Shown: positions 26,255 through 34,886, numbered from the stretch's first letter. The stretch is DNA of 64,000 nucleotides from CAWUEX02 sp038148375 (GCA_038148375.1 JAYQVH010000007.1:58534-122533), one strand, 5' to 3'. Notes: generated by a model from the letters alone, not told the origin. Translations and numbers: made by a program.

Positions 26255-26527
26255 ATGTCGGCTGAACCAAGCGACGGCGCGTCGCAAGACGTGCGGGCCG
26301 CGGTTCTGGAGGTGTTAACCCCCTTCAACAAGACCGGCGCAACCCTCACGGACGACACACGGTTTACGGAAGACCTGAACTTCGACTCCCTTTTGGTCAT
26401 GGAGTTCATCGCGGCGTTGGAAGACCGCCTCGATATCTCGGTACCGCTGAATATTTTGCCGGATATCGAAACCGTCGGTCAGCTCGTCACGGCGACAGAA
26501 CAGATTGTTAGGGAAGAACATGGCTGA
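26255..26527 (+). CDS. Acyl carrier protein dedicated to sphingolipid synthesis
   Basis: 90 residues of ACP fold with the phosphopantetheine-attachment Ser in NFDSLLVMEF at about residue 47 and acidic helices on both sides. It is distinct from housekeeping ACP by its DTRFTEDLNFDSL motif and its position between CerR and Spt, where it probably carries the acyl chain used by Spt or ceramide synthase. ATG 26255 has AGGA just upstream. The 104-base gap before it is AT-rich and may hold its own promoter. Its last eight bases overlap spt. Confidence 0.9.
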   Translation: MSAEPSDGASQDVRAAVLEVLTPFNKTGATLTDDTRFTEDLNFDSLLVMEFIAALEDRLDISVPLNILPDIETVGQLVTATEQIVREEHG

Positions 26528-27752
26528 CTTGTTTGATCGCTTCGAACCTCTGCTTGCGCGCCGTGACGCTCTTGTCGGCGATGGCGGGCACGATCCGTTC
26601 CAGGTCGAAATGGGCGAAGTTCTGTCCCAAACGGAAGCTATGATCGGCGGCAGTAAAACCATTCTCGCCGGCACAAACAATTACCTCGGTCTGACCTTCG
26701 CTCCGGAAGCATTACAGGCTGCGCACGACGCGCTCGATGCCGCCGGCACCGGCACGACGGGCAGCCGCGTCGCCAACGGCACCTATGCCGGACACAAAGC
26801 GCTCGAAGCCGAGCTTTGCTCCTTCTTCGACAAAGATCAGGCGATCGTTTTCTCCACCGGATACCTCGCCAATCTCAGCGTCTTGTCGACGTTGGTCGGC
26901 CCGGAGGATTACATCTTCATGGACGCCGACTGCCATGCCAGCATCTATGACGGCGTGCGCATGGGCCAGGCGCAGATCATCCGGTTCAAGCACAACGATG
27001 CCGCCGATCTCGACAAGCGTTTGAGCCGCCTGGCCAAGAAGCCGGGCAACAAGCTCATCGTCATCGAGGGTATTTATTCGATGCTCGGCGATAAAGCGCC
27101 GCTGGCCGACATCGTTGCCGTCAAAAAGAAATACGACGACGTTTATTTGCTCAGCGACGAAGCCCATTCTCTCGGCGTGCTCGGCCGATACGGTCGCGGG
27201 CTGCCGGAAGAATGCGGCCTCGAAGACGATGTCGATTTCATCGTCGGCACCTTCTCGAAGAGCGTCGGCACCGTTGGCGGCTTCTGTGTGTCGAACCATC
27301 CCAAGTTCGATCTCCTGCGTCTCGCCTGCCGTCCGTATATCTTCACCGCGTCGCTGCCGCCGTCCGTTGTGGCGTCGGCCAAAGTGTCGCTCGGTTTGGT
27401 CAAGTCCGGGGGCGCGCTGCGCAAGCGCTTGATGCGCAACGCCGAGCGTCTGCACTCAGGTCTCGCCGCACTTGGCTTTACCCTGGGCGGTGACGTCTCG
27501 CCCGTCGTTGCCGTCGTTGCCCCGGATGTCGAAACCGGGGTTGGGTTCTGGCGCGGTCTGATCGACTCGGGCGTTTATGTCAATCTCGCCCTGCCTCCGG
27601 CGACGCCGCACAACTACACACTCTTGCGCTGCAGTCTGTGTGCCGCCCATACACTGGAACAGGTCGACCGTCTGATCGAAATCTTCGGCGAGGTCGGCAC
27701 GGTGTTGGGTGTTGTTCCGGTAGTACCCGAGGCCAAGGCCGCACTCGGTTAA
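26520..27752 (+). CDS. spt: Serine palmitoyltransferase (PLP-dependent alpha-oxoamine synthase)
   Basis: 410 residues of the alpha-oxoamine synthase family. Features are the N-terminal NNYLGLT, GTTGSRVANGTYAGHKALE, FSTGYLANL, a PLP-contacting DEAHSLGVLGRYGRG and the Schiff-base Lys in GTFSKSVGTVGGF. KBL and BioF relatives are excluded by context rather than sequence: it overlaps a private ACP gene and follows CerR- and FAAL-like genes, as in bacterial ceramide loci. It condenses serine with an acyl thioester to 3-ketodihydrosphingosine. ATG 26520 overlaps the ACP stop. It converges on the Tam41-like gene, 22 bases away. Confidence 0.88.
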   Translation: MADLFDRFEPLLARRDALVGDGGHDPFQVEMGEVLSQTEAMIGGSKTILAGTNNYLGLTFAPEALQAAHDALDAAGTGTTGSRVANGTYAGHKALEAELCSFFDKDQAIVFSTGYLANLSVLSTLVGPEDYIFMDADCHASIYDGVRMGQAQIIRFKHNDAADLDKRLSRLAKKPGNKLIVIEGIYSMLGDKAPLADIVAVKKKYDDVYLLSDEAHSLGVLGRYGRGLPEECGLEDDVDFIVGTFSKSVGTVGGFCVSNHPKFDLLRLACRPYIFTASLPPSVVASAKVSLGLVKSGGALRKRLMRNAERLHSGLAALGFTLGGDVSPVVAVVAPDVETGVGFWRGLIDSGVYVNLALPPATPHNYTLLRCSLCAAHTLEQVDRLIEIFGEVGTVLGVVPVVPEAKAALG

Positions 27753-27774
27753 ACCTCAGCCAAGTCAATCCGCG

Positions 27775-28689
27775 TCAATTTAGTCCGCCCCGGCGTTTGG
27801 TCTTCAGCAACAGCCGCGCGCCCGTGATGACGGGATGCGCCCGCTCACGCGCGGTCAATTCGATTTTCACGCCGGAATGGCGTTCGATCTTCCACACCGC
27901 GTAATCCAGTCCGCCTTGGAAGGTAAAGGCGGCTTTGACCAGCCGCAGAACGTTCAGCGTACGGCCCCATCCACGCCTGAACCGCCAGCTCCAGGCAGCA
28001 TTGGACTGCGATGCCGCCGCGGCGGCGGGGTCGATGCCGAGTTCGGTAAGGGCGGCGGTGCCGACGCGTTCGAACCAGTCGAGCTGCTGGTCGACCAGCT
28101 CATCGGCCTTTGACTCCGGCTCGGGGCGCAGCTCCGCTTTATATGTGGCCCGAAACGCGGTTACCCACAGATCGCGAACGGCAAACGGCCCGTGCATCAG
28201 CGGAACGGTTTTCTGTATCAGGGTCAGCACCGCTCGCCGCAACGCTTTCTCAGCCGCGGTGCGTGCGACAGCGTCCGCGGCGTAAACAATCGACGCGGGT
28301 TGGGCGAAACGGGCCCACAGCGCCGACGCGAACGCGGTGTCCGAGGTTCCGCGTGCAAATGCGCCGAGCGTCATCACCGCCACTTTGGCGCGCACGACCC
28401 GGCTCTCGAACAAACACTCGTGGTAATACACATTCGGTGGCAGCAGGGCGCCGAACGCGGCACTGACCGGATTGCCGATCGCCGGGCCCAATCGGTCGAC
28501 CAGTACATAGAAATCCAGCATCAGGTTTTCATCGGTGCCAAGGCGCAGGCAGGAGCCGTAAAACACCACCGCGCGCACGCCGCTGCCATAGGTCGCCTTC
28601 AGGTGATCAACCATCGCGGCGGCCGCCGGAAACGCGGTCTGGGCGGCCGTGTCCGCGATCGCAGTTTCTAGGGGCGAGGGTCCTACCAT
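27775..28689 (-). CDS. Tam41-like nucleotidyltransferase family protein in the sphingolipid locus
   Basis: 304 residues. VVFYGSCLRLG, then MLDFYVLVD, forms the G-S...D-x-D-like nucleotidyltransferase core as seen in Tam41, the mitochondrial CDP-diacylglycerol synthase. LPPNVYYHE, RAKVAVMTLGAF and LWARFAQPASIVYAAD continue the similarity. By analogy it might use CTP to activate a phospholipid, perhaps ceramide-1-phosphate made by the kinase encoded upstream. By position next to spt it corresponds to a Caulobacter gene needed for ceramide phosphoglycerate. It overlaps the kinase stop by seven bases, indicating coupling. The reaction is an inference. Confidence 0.65.
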   Translation of the reverse strand: MVGPSPLETAIADTAAQTAFPAAAAMVDHLKATYGSGVRAVVFYGSCLRLGTDENLMLDFYVLVDRLGPAIGNPVSAAFGALLPPNVYYHECLFESRVVRAKVAVMTLGAFARGTSDTAFASALWARFAQPASIVYAADAVARTAAEKALRRAVLTLIQKTVPLMHGPFAVRDLWVTAFRATYKAELRPEPESKADELVDQQLDWFERVGTAALTELGIDPAAAAASQSNAAWSWRFRRGWGRTLNVLRLVKAAFTFQGGLDYAVWKIERHSGVKIELTARERAHPVITGARLLLKTKRRGGLN

Positions 28690-29654
28690 CGAATGAACCT
28701 TAGCGTGCTGGAACCGTCCACCGTCACCGGCTTGTCCGCTGTGGCTTCATACAATTCGCCGTCGAGGGTGTACGCGCCGGCGAACGTAAACGCCGCGGTG
28801 TCCGTGCGCCGCACCGTGCGCGCCGCGCCCGGACCCACACGTTTGCTCACGATGCCGGGCACGGTCGACAGCACCGCGCGCGGTCCGGGGCGCAGGCTCA
28901 GGTATTGGACAGCGCCCTGACCGATCACCGGCTGGGGCGACAGGCCGAGCAGCAGACGCGACATGGTGGTCGCCATCACCACAAAGAAACGGCCGTCTTC
29001 CTGCCACGCGTCGTCAGCGTCTTTGCCGCGCACCTCGACCAAGCCGCCTTTTTGTCCGGCCGTCATCGCCTTCCACAACAGCACGCCGATCGCCGCACTG
29101 TGCGAAATCGTGTTGGGCCAGCCCTTCGGATAGATCGCGCGGCGGCAATACAAAATGCCGTCGACAACATCCGCAGCACCGAAGAACGCGCCGTACCGCG
29201 CCGGGCGGCCGTCTTCGTGTACGGCAAGGACCGGATGTTCGTGCACCGTCTGTTCGAGCGTTCCGGCGGCATGGCGGGCGATCACCCCGGCCAGAGCTTC
29301 GCGCCGGTCACCAACGAGGCTCCAAGCTTCCGCTGTCATGTTGGTCTTGCCGGACGGCAGCAGCGCCAACGCCGGGGGCGTGTCGTAAGGGCGGCCGTTG
29401 ATCAGGGCGGAAAACACCAACCCGGCGGTCCCGTCACCGCCATCGACACAAACCGTTCCGATCCCCGCCGCCGCGCACTCGGCGAGCATGCCGGGGATGG
29501 CGGTGATATCGTCGATATCGAATCGGCGAATCCAGGCCTGCCCCGCGATTATAACGTCCAGCCACCCGGCCGCGGCGCGGTTCTGGGTGCTGAGACGATT
29601 CGATAGAATGGCGAGCGGCGCAGGGGACACAGTCAAAAAGGCCCGGTAAGACAA
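28683..29654 (-). CDS. Diacylglycerol-kinase-like lipid kinase, probable ceramide kinase (CpgB-like)
   Basis: 323 residues with the lipid-kinase N-terminal nucleotide fold: CVDGGDGTAGLVFSAL (the GGDGT loop) and ALLPSGKTNMTAEAW. A beta-sandwich C-terminal domain follows, ending in FAGAYTLDGELYEA. In Caulobacter the DAG-kinase-like CpgB phosphorylates ceramide, and this gene has the same placement near spt. It therefore probably makes ceramide-1-phosphate as the base of an anionic head group. The start is uncertain: TTG 29654 lacks a good ribosome-binding site and GTG 29630 is an alternative. A 13-base palindrome (AGCCTG-T-CAGGCT, 29654-29666) covers the start. Confidence 0.75.
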   Translation of the reverse strand: MSYRAFLTVSPAPLAILSNRLSTQNRAAAGWLDVIIAGQAWIRRFDIDDITAIPGMLAECAAAGIGTVCVDGGDGTAGLVFSALINGRPYDTPPALALLPSGKTNMTAEAWSLVGDRREALAGVIARHAAGTLEQTVHEHPVLAVHEDGRPARYGAFFGAADVVDGILYCRRAIYPKGWPNTISHSAAIGVLLWKAMTAGQKGGLVEVRGKDADDAWQEDGRFFVVMATTMSRLLLGLSPQPVIGQGAVQYLSLRPGPRAVLSTVPGIVSKRVGPGAARTVRRTDTAAFTFAGAYTLDGELYEATADKPVTVDGSSTLRFIRW

Positions 29655-29828
29655 GCCTGTCAGGCTCTACAAGCCATACATAATGTTTCAAAACCTTTGA
29701 TTTGACGACCTTGCGCTGTATCCCCATGGTGCGGTTGCGTGCCGTCCGCCTAATGAGGCCACGGTTCAAGAGCCAGGCAGCCGCACGCAACCGACTCAGG
29801 GACTGGCCGGACGACGGCCTCAGGAACG

Positions 29829-31064
29829 ATGTTCAAAGCGCTGGATCTCTATCTCTTGCGGCAGATCATGCCGACATTGCTGGTGACCTTGCTGGTCGCC
29901 GCCGTCATTCTGTTGCTTGAGCGTATGCTGCGCCTGCTCGACATCGCCGTCGGCAACGGGGTGTCGACACTCGTTGTCTTCCAGATGCTGTTCAATCTGA
30001 TCCCGCATTACATTGGTCTGGCACTGCCCGCGGCGCTGTTCCTCGGTGTGCTGCTCGCGTTCCGCAAACTGTCGTCTCAGTCGGAACTCGACGCCATTCA
30101 GTCGTCGGGCATCGGCCTGAGCCGGTTCATACGTTCGGCCGTGATCCTCGGACTGCTGCTGATGATGGTGAACCTGATTCTGGTCGGATATTTGCAGCCC
30201 TATAGCCGCTACGCCTACCGCGCCATTTTGTTCAACGTCACCAGCGGCGTGCTTGAGTCGGGCATCGGCGAAGGTGTGTTCATGGATCTGCCCAACAGTT
30301 ACACCCTGCGGGTTCAGGAATCGCGCGGTGCGGGGCGCGAACTTTATGGTGTGTTCGCCCATCAGCAAAAAGAAGACGGCACCATCGTCACGCTGACAGC
30401 GAAGCGCGGCGAACTGGTCACCGGGTCGGCGGAACGCGCGACCAGCTTGCGCCTTTATCAGGGTAACCGCTCCGAATGGTCGCCGGGTTCGACCACAGCC
30501 GATACGGTCAGCTTCGATGTGTTCGACTGGCCGCTCAATCTGGAGGAATTGGTGCGCTTCCGCATGCGCGGCGGCGACGAAAGGGAATTGACCCTCAGCG
30601 AGCTCTTGCGCGGGTACATCAACAACATGAATGCAGGCAAGACCGGTTCGCGCGGCGGCACCACCAATCCGGACGCCCGGCCGGAAGAGCGAGTTTCGCC
30701 CGCCGCCGTGGCGGCAGAGCTGCACGGGCGTATCGTGTTTTCGCTGTCGATTTTGTTTTTGCCGTTGCTGGCCGCGCCGCTCGGGATCATGACGCACCGC
30801 GCCAGCAAGTCCTTCGGACTGGTACTCGGACTGCTCACTCTCGTCGTCTACCATAAGATTCTGGAATTCGGTGAAGCCTACGCCACCGTCGGCGGCATGG
30901 CGCCCGAGCCGGCCTTGTGGCTCCCGTTCATGCTGTTTATCGCCGGAACGACCTATCTGTTTCTGAAGACCGAAGTGGTCGCGGGCGCGACGCCGATGCA
31001 GCGGCTCGAAGACCGCTGGACCGATCTCACCTCCAGCATCACCCGCATTTTCCGGCGCCGGTAA
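29829..31064 (+). CDS. LptF-like permease in the sphingolipid locus
   Basis: 411 residues of the YjgP/YjgQ (LptF/LptG) family: three N-terminal membrane segments (about 10-35, 55-75, 95-120), a periplasmic beta-jellyroll of about 170 residues and three C-terminal segments beginning RIVFSLSILFLPLLAAPLG. LptF with LptG and LptB extracts lipopolysaccharide from the inner membrane. Housekeeping lptFG in alphaproteobacteria usually sit with lptD-surA, whereas here they lie between ceramide genes, so a sphingolipid substrate is possible. Divergent from the kinase gene across 174 bases. Three bases separate it from lptG. Confidence 0.85.
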   Translation: MFKALDLYLLRQIMPTLLVTLLVAAVILLLERMLRLLDIAVGNGVSTLVVFQMLFNLIPHYIGLALPAALFLGVLLAFRKLSSQSELDAIQSSGIGLSRFIRSAVILGLLLMMVNLILVGYLQPYSRYAYRAILFNVTSGVLESGIGEGVFMDLPNSYTLRVQESRGAGRELYGVFAHQQKEDGTIVTLTAKRGELVTGSAERATSLRLYQGNRSEWSPGSTTADTVSFDVFDWPLNLEELVRFRMRGGDERELTLSELLRGYINNMNAGKTGSRGGTTNPDARPEERVSPAAVAAELHGRIVFSLSILFLPLLAAPLGIMTHRASKSFGLVLGLLTLVVYHKILEFGEAYATVGGMAPEPALWLPFMLFIAGTTYLFLKTEVVAGATPMQRLEDRWTDLTSSITRIFRRR

Positions 31065-31066
31065 CC

Positions 31067-32143
31067 ATGATCTTGTCCTGGTATCTGACGAAAGCGTATC
31101 TGACACGCTTCTTCGCCCTGTTGTTTGGGCTGGTCGTGTTCCTGCAGATGCTCGACCTGCTCGCCAATGCCGATGCGGTTCTCGAAGGCGGCGGCGATCC
31201 GGTGGACGCGCTCAGCCGCTACATTATGCTGCGTGTTCCGTCGATCATCGAAACCGTTGCGCCGCTCGCCGGACTGCTCGGCGGTCTGACGGCGCTGGTC
31301 GTTCTCGCCCGCAACAGCGAAATCATCGCCATGCGCGCGGCCGGCCGTTCGGTTCTGAGTCTGATCGGCGGACTGGTCGTGGTGGGCATGTTTTTGGCGG
31401 CGGTGCTGTTCGTGTTTTCGGACCGCGTGGTCGTGCGCTTTAACGCGACGCTCGAGGACTGGAAAAGCACGGGCTACAAACCCGGCGGCGAGATCATCGA
31501 CGGCAGCGAAGCCTGGGTGATCGAAGGCGACACCATTATCCGCGTCGGCGATGTGCTGCGTAACGGCGCGGTGTTGAACGATATCCGCCTGTTCCGGCAA
31601 AGCGATACATCGGCCGTCGACGACATCATCAACATCCGGCTCGCGATCTGGGAAAACGGCACGTGGAACCTGTTCGAGGTCGAGCGTGTCGGCGGCGATG
31701 GCAGCCGTGGTCCGGTGCCCACCGAAGGGGATGTCTGGAACACCCAGTTCACGCCGGAGGACTTCAACAAACTGGCCAATCCGCCGAGCGAGCTTACCTT
31801 TGACGAGCTCGAGCACTACGTGCGCGAACTCGCGGTGGGCACGCGCCCGGCCTACTACTACGACACGTGGCTGCAGCGGAAACTGGCCGGACCGGCGGTG
31901 CTGGCGCTGATGCCTCTGCTCGCGGCGGTTGCCGCTTTCGCCCATCACCGCCAGGGCAGCGCGGTGATGGTTGTGGTTTACGGCATCTCGCTGGGCTTCG
32001 TCTTTATCGTCACCGACAATCTGATGCTGGCCATGGGGCAGTTCGGGGCCTTGCCGCCGGTGATGGCGGCCTGGATGCCATTGGCGCTGTTTGGCACCAT
32101 CGGTCTGTGGATTGTGGTAAACTTGGAAAACAAAGGCGCGTAG
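31067..32143 (+). CDS. LptG-like permease in the sphingolipid locus
   Basis: 358 residues, partner of the preceding LptF-like protein. It shows the same 3+3 membrane plan, with YLTRFFALLFGLVVFLQMLDLL at the start, LVVLARNSEIIAMRAAGRS (the cytoplasmic coupling region), a periplasmic jellyroll with EAWVIEGDTIIRVG, and a C-terminal half beginning PAVLALMPLLAAVAAFAHHR. ATG 31067 starts just after the lptF stop. Together they would form the membrane core of an ABC exporter whose ATPase (LptB) and bridge proteins are not in this window. Whether it serves LPS or sphingolipid cannot be read from sequence. Confidence 0.85.
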   Translation: MILSWYLTKAYLTRFFALLFGLVVFLQMLDLLANADAVLEGGGDPVDALSRYIMLRVPSIIETVAPLAGLLGGLTALVVLARNSEIIAMRAAGRSVLSLIGGLVVVGMFLAAVLFVFSDRVVVRFNATLEDWKSTGYKPGGEIIDGSEAWVIEGDTIIRVGDVLRNGAVLNDIRLFRQSDTSAVDDIINIRLAIWENGTWNLFEVERVGGDGSRGPVPTEGDVWNTQFTPEDFNKLANPPSELTFDELEHYVRELAVGTRPAYYYDTWLQRKLAGPAVLALMPLLAAVAAFAHHRQGSAVMVVVYGISLGFVFIVTDNLMLAMGQFGALPPVMAAWMPLALFGTIGLWIVVNLENKGA

Positions 32144-32242
32144 ATATCGCGCCGAATTGAGCCCCGCGGGTTGCAATCGCGCACGCACGCGTTAGATAAC
32201 ACCCACACCGCACGTCCCCCGGGGCATACGACAGGACTCGTT

Positions 32243-33064
32243 ATGGCGCTTAAGATCGGCTTTTGGTCCGACCGCGAATATCACCTGGACCGCATGAACC
32301 TGCGCCAACTGGCCGCGGCGTATTTTCAGTATTACGCCATCGCGGCCTATTTCGCCCTGGCCGCGGCGACCGCCACCTATGCGCTGTGGGCGCTGGCCCA
32401 GGGCCATGCCACCGCACTCGGACTCGCGACCGCCGTCTTGGCAACGGTGCTGATCTATCCTTTGGTGTGGTATGTGCTGCACCGCTGGGTCTTGCATTCC
32501 CGCTGGATGTGGAAGTTCAAATCGACGGCGCCCGTCTGGAAGCGCATTCATTACGATCACCATTCCGATCCCAACAACCTCCAGGTTCTGTTCGGCGCCC
32601 TGTATACGACGCTGCCGACGGTGGCGCTGGCCACCGTGCCGGTCGGTTACGCGCTGGCGGGCTGGCCCGGCGCGGCCATGGCCTTATGCACTGGCGTGCT
32701 GCAGACCTGTTTCTATGAATTCATCCACTGCATTCAGCATCTCGGCTACGCGCCGCAGTGGCGCTGGGTGAAGCGCGTCAAGAAGCTGCACATGGCACAC
32801 CACTTTCATAACGAGACCGGCAACTTCGGCATCACCAACTATCTATGGGACCGCGTGCTCGGCACCATGTACGAACAGCTCAAGATGAAGCCGCGCTCGG
32901 CGACCGTGTTCAACCTCGGCTACGACGAAGACGTGGCGAAAGACTATCCCTACGTCGCCAAGCTGACGCCTAACTGGCCGCACGTCGCCAATCCGGTGCA
33001 CCGCCAACGCGCCCAAGACGCTGAAGACGCGGCCAACGACGGCGAACTCGCGCCCACGTCGTAA
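32243..33064 (+). CDS. Fatty acid hydroxylase / sterol desaturase family membrane enzyme
   Basis: 273 residues with several membrane segments and the di-iron histidine boxes of the family: HRWVLH near 80, HYDHH near 105, HCIQH near 162 and HMAHHFH near 185. Members insert hydroxyl groups in fatty acyl chains, sphingoid bases, carotenoids or sterols at the membrane. Between lptG and the ceramide-synthase-like gene, hydroxylation of the sphingoid base or N-acyl chain is the natural guess, an inference from context. ATG 32243 is chosen; the frame extends upstream to 32171 without conservation. Confidence 0.82.
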   Translation: MALKIGFWSDREYHLDRMNLRQLAAAYFQYYAIAAYFALAAATATYALWALAQGHATALGLATAVLATVLIYPLVWYVLHRWVLHSRWMWKFKSTAPVWKRIHYDHHSDPNNLQVLFGALYTTLPTVALATVPVGYALAGWPGAAMALCTGVLQTCFYEFIHCIQHLGYAPQWRWVKRVKKLHMAHHFHNETGNFGITNYLWDRVLGTMYEQLKMKPRSATVFNLGYDEDVAKDYPYVAKLTPNWPHVANPVHRQRAQDAEDAANDGELAPTS

Positions 33065-33089
33065 CCCCTGCCGCCTGCGTTTCGTTGTC

Positions 33090-34241
33090 ATGACTGCTTC
33101 CGACATCATCGTCCGCCCGGTTCAAGGCCGCGCGGATATGGACGCCTTCTTGTCGCTTCCCGCTGCGCTGCTTGAAGACGATCCGGTGTGGGTGCCGCCG
33201 CTCAGGATGATGGTGCGCGATCAGCTCAACCCGAAAAAAAATCCGTGGTTCACCCACGGCGAGGCACAGCTGTTTCTGGCCGAACGCAACGGCGCGCCTA
33301 TCGGGCGCATCTCGGCGCAAATTGACCGGACGCATCTCGATCTGCGGAACGATGCGACGGGCTTCTTCGGCTTTTTCGATTGCGTCGATGAGCAGCCCGC
33401 TGCGGACGCTCTGTTCGCCGCCGCCGGCGATTGGCTCAAGGACAAAGGCATGGCCCGCGTGCGCGGCCCGTTCAGCCTCAACATCAACGAAGAATCGGGA
33501 TTGCTGATCGATGGTTTCGAGAGCCCGCCGCGTATGATGATGGGCCACGCCAAGCCCTACTATCAGACCCTGGTCGAACGCGCCGGTTTCGAAAAAGCCC
33601 GCGACCTGTACGCCTATCTGACGCCGATGGACACCGCGCTCCCCTACAAGCATCTCAAACTTCTCGAGCGCTCGATCCAACGCAATCCGGGTCTCACGTT
33701 CCGCCATCTCGAGCCCGCGCGCTACGACCGCGATATCAAGATCCTGGTCGATCTGTTCAACGCCGCTTGGGCCGAGAACTGGGGCTTCGTGCCGATGACC
33801 GACGCCGACGCCGCGCACATGGCCAATGAACTGAAGCCGATCCTCATTCCGGAACTGGTGTGGTTCGCCTTCTACGAGGGCGAGCCGGCGGCGATGGCTG
33901 TCGCCCTGCCGGACTTGAACGAGATGATCGCCGATATGAATGGCGCGTTGTGGCCGCGCAACTGGGCCAAACTCGCCTGGCGCATCGCCACCCGGCGCAG
34001 CTGGTCGTCGCGCACCCGCGTGCCCTTGATGGGCGTCGCACCGCGCTTCAAGCAGAAGAGCCTCGGTTCGGTGCTGGCGTTGATGGTGATCGGCTCGATC
34101 CGCACGCAATCGCTCAAGCTCAATCTGCCGGTTTGCGAAATGAGCTGGGTGCTGGAGGACAACGCGCCGACGCGCCATTCCATCGAAACCATCGGCGGGC
34201 GCGTGTACAAAACCTACCGGGTTTACGAAAAGGCGATCTGA
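33090..34241 (+). CDS. GNAT-superfamily N-acyltransferase, probable bacterial ceramide synthase (bCerS-like)
   Basis: 383 residues. The first 120 (VRPVQGRADMDAFLSLPAALLEDDPVWVPPLRMM) and the later parts match the large GNAT-type family to which the Caulobacter ceramide synthase belongs. Landmarks are GPFSLNINEESGLLIDGFESPP, RAGFEKARDLYAY, NAAWAENWGFVPMTDAD and SWVLEDNAPTRHSIETIGG near the end. Unlike eukaryotic ceramide synthases it is not a TLC-domain membrane enzyme. It would N-acylate the sphingoid base. Twenty-five bases follow the hydroxylase gene, consistent with one operon running from lptF. Confidence 0.75.
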   Translation: MTASDIIVRPVQGRADMDAFLSLPAALLEDDPVWVPPLRMMVRDQLNPKKNPWFTHGEAQLFLAERNGAPIGRISAQIDRTHLDLRNDATGFFGFFDCVDEQPAADALFAAAGDWLKDKGMARVRGPFSLNINEESGLLIDGFESPPRMMMGHAKPYYQTLVERAGFEKARDLYAYLTPMDTALPYKHLKLLERSIQRNPGLTFRHLEPARYDRDIKILVDLFNAAWAENWGFVPMTDADAAHMANELKPILIPELVWFAFYEGEPAAMAVALPDLNEMIADMNGALWPRNWAKLAWRIATRRSWSSRTRVPLMGVAPRFKQKSLGSVLALMVIGSIRTQSLKLNLPVCEMSWVLEDNAPTRHSIETIGGRVYKTYRVYEKAI

Positions 34242-34268
34242 CCTGAGTCAGCGCGGCGGTTATGCGCC

Positions 34269-34787
34269 TCAGCGCAGCGGCTGCGCATACATCTTTGTCC
34301 TCACGGAGAACCCGGCTTTCTCATACAGCCGCGCGGCGACGATGTTAAACGCGTAGGCGTTGAGGATGACGCTGTCCGCACCCTGGGCCAGCGCCCATTG
34401 CCGCACGCGATCCAACAGCATCCGTCCGATGCCGCGCCGCCGCCATTGTTCCGCGACGACGATGAGATCGATCCAGGCCACGGTGTTGGCCAGATGGATC
34501 CGGTCTTCGTCGCGGCGGGTCAGCCGCGCATCGATCAGGCCGGCCAGGTGCGCCGTGCCCGCCGTGTCCACCACCACCGCGGTGTCGAGCAGCCGGAGCG
34601 GATCGTTCAGCCGGTCGAGAAAATCCTGTTCCTCCGGCCGCGCCTGATCCGGCGGCTTGATCAGCGCCGGCTCCGCTTCGTGATGCACGGCATCGGCTTC
34701 GGCCAGCAACGCCGCATAGGCGTCGAACTCGTCGCCGCGCAGGCGCCGGAGGAACACCTCCTCGATGCAGATCTTGTCCTTACTCAT
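34269..34787 (-). CDS. GNAT family N-acetyltransferase under a Phe/Tyr attenuator
   Basis: 172 residues with a single GNAT domain. The N-terminal half is acidic and helical (DEFDAYAALLAEADAVHHEAEPAL), the core is WIDLIVVAEQWRRRGIGRMLLDRV (acetyl-CoA-binding motif A), and NAYAFNIVAARLYEKAGF closes it. The acceptor is unknown. Upstream, a 15-codon leader rich in Phe and Tyr and an intrinsic terminator precede it by about 100 bases, so expression should rise when charged Phe- or Tyr-tRNA is scarce. That points to aromatic amino acid, aminoacyl or peptide metabolism, by inference. AAGGA lies well placed before ATG 34787. Confidence 0.85.
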   Translation of the reverse strand: MSKDKICIEEVFLRRLRGDEFDAYAALLAEADAVHHEAEPALIKPPDQARPEEQDFLDRLNDPLRLLDTAVVVDTAGTAHLAGLIDARLTRRDEDRIHLANTVAWIDLIVVAEQWRRRGIGRMLLDRVRQWALAQGADSVILNAYAFNIVAARLYEKAGFSVRTKMYAQPLR

Positions 34788-34886
34788 CTCCGTTTCCTTT
34801 CTCTTGCCGGGGCCTCAAGCGGGATCCGGTGAGGCCGTCGCGGTGAGGCGGAGATTTTCAGGCCTGCGGGGAGAGGAGCAGGGCCA

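Noticed and set aside
29820..32188. Minus-strand frames of 428 and 411 codons opposite lptF/lptG
   Set aside because: Gln/Arg-rich shadow translations; the plus-strand genes are well-supported membrane proteins.
32970..34178. Minus-strand frame of 402 codons
   Set aside because: Antisense to the ceramide-synthase-like gene; no recognisable domain.
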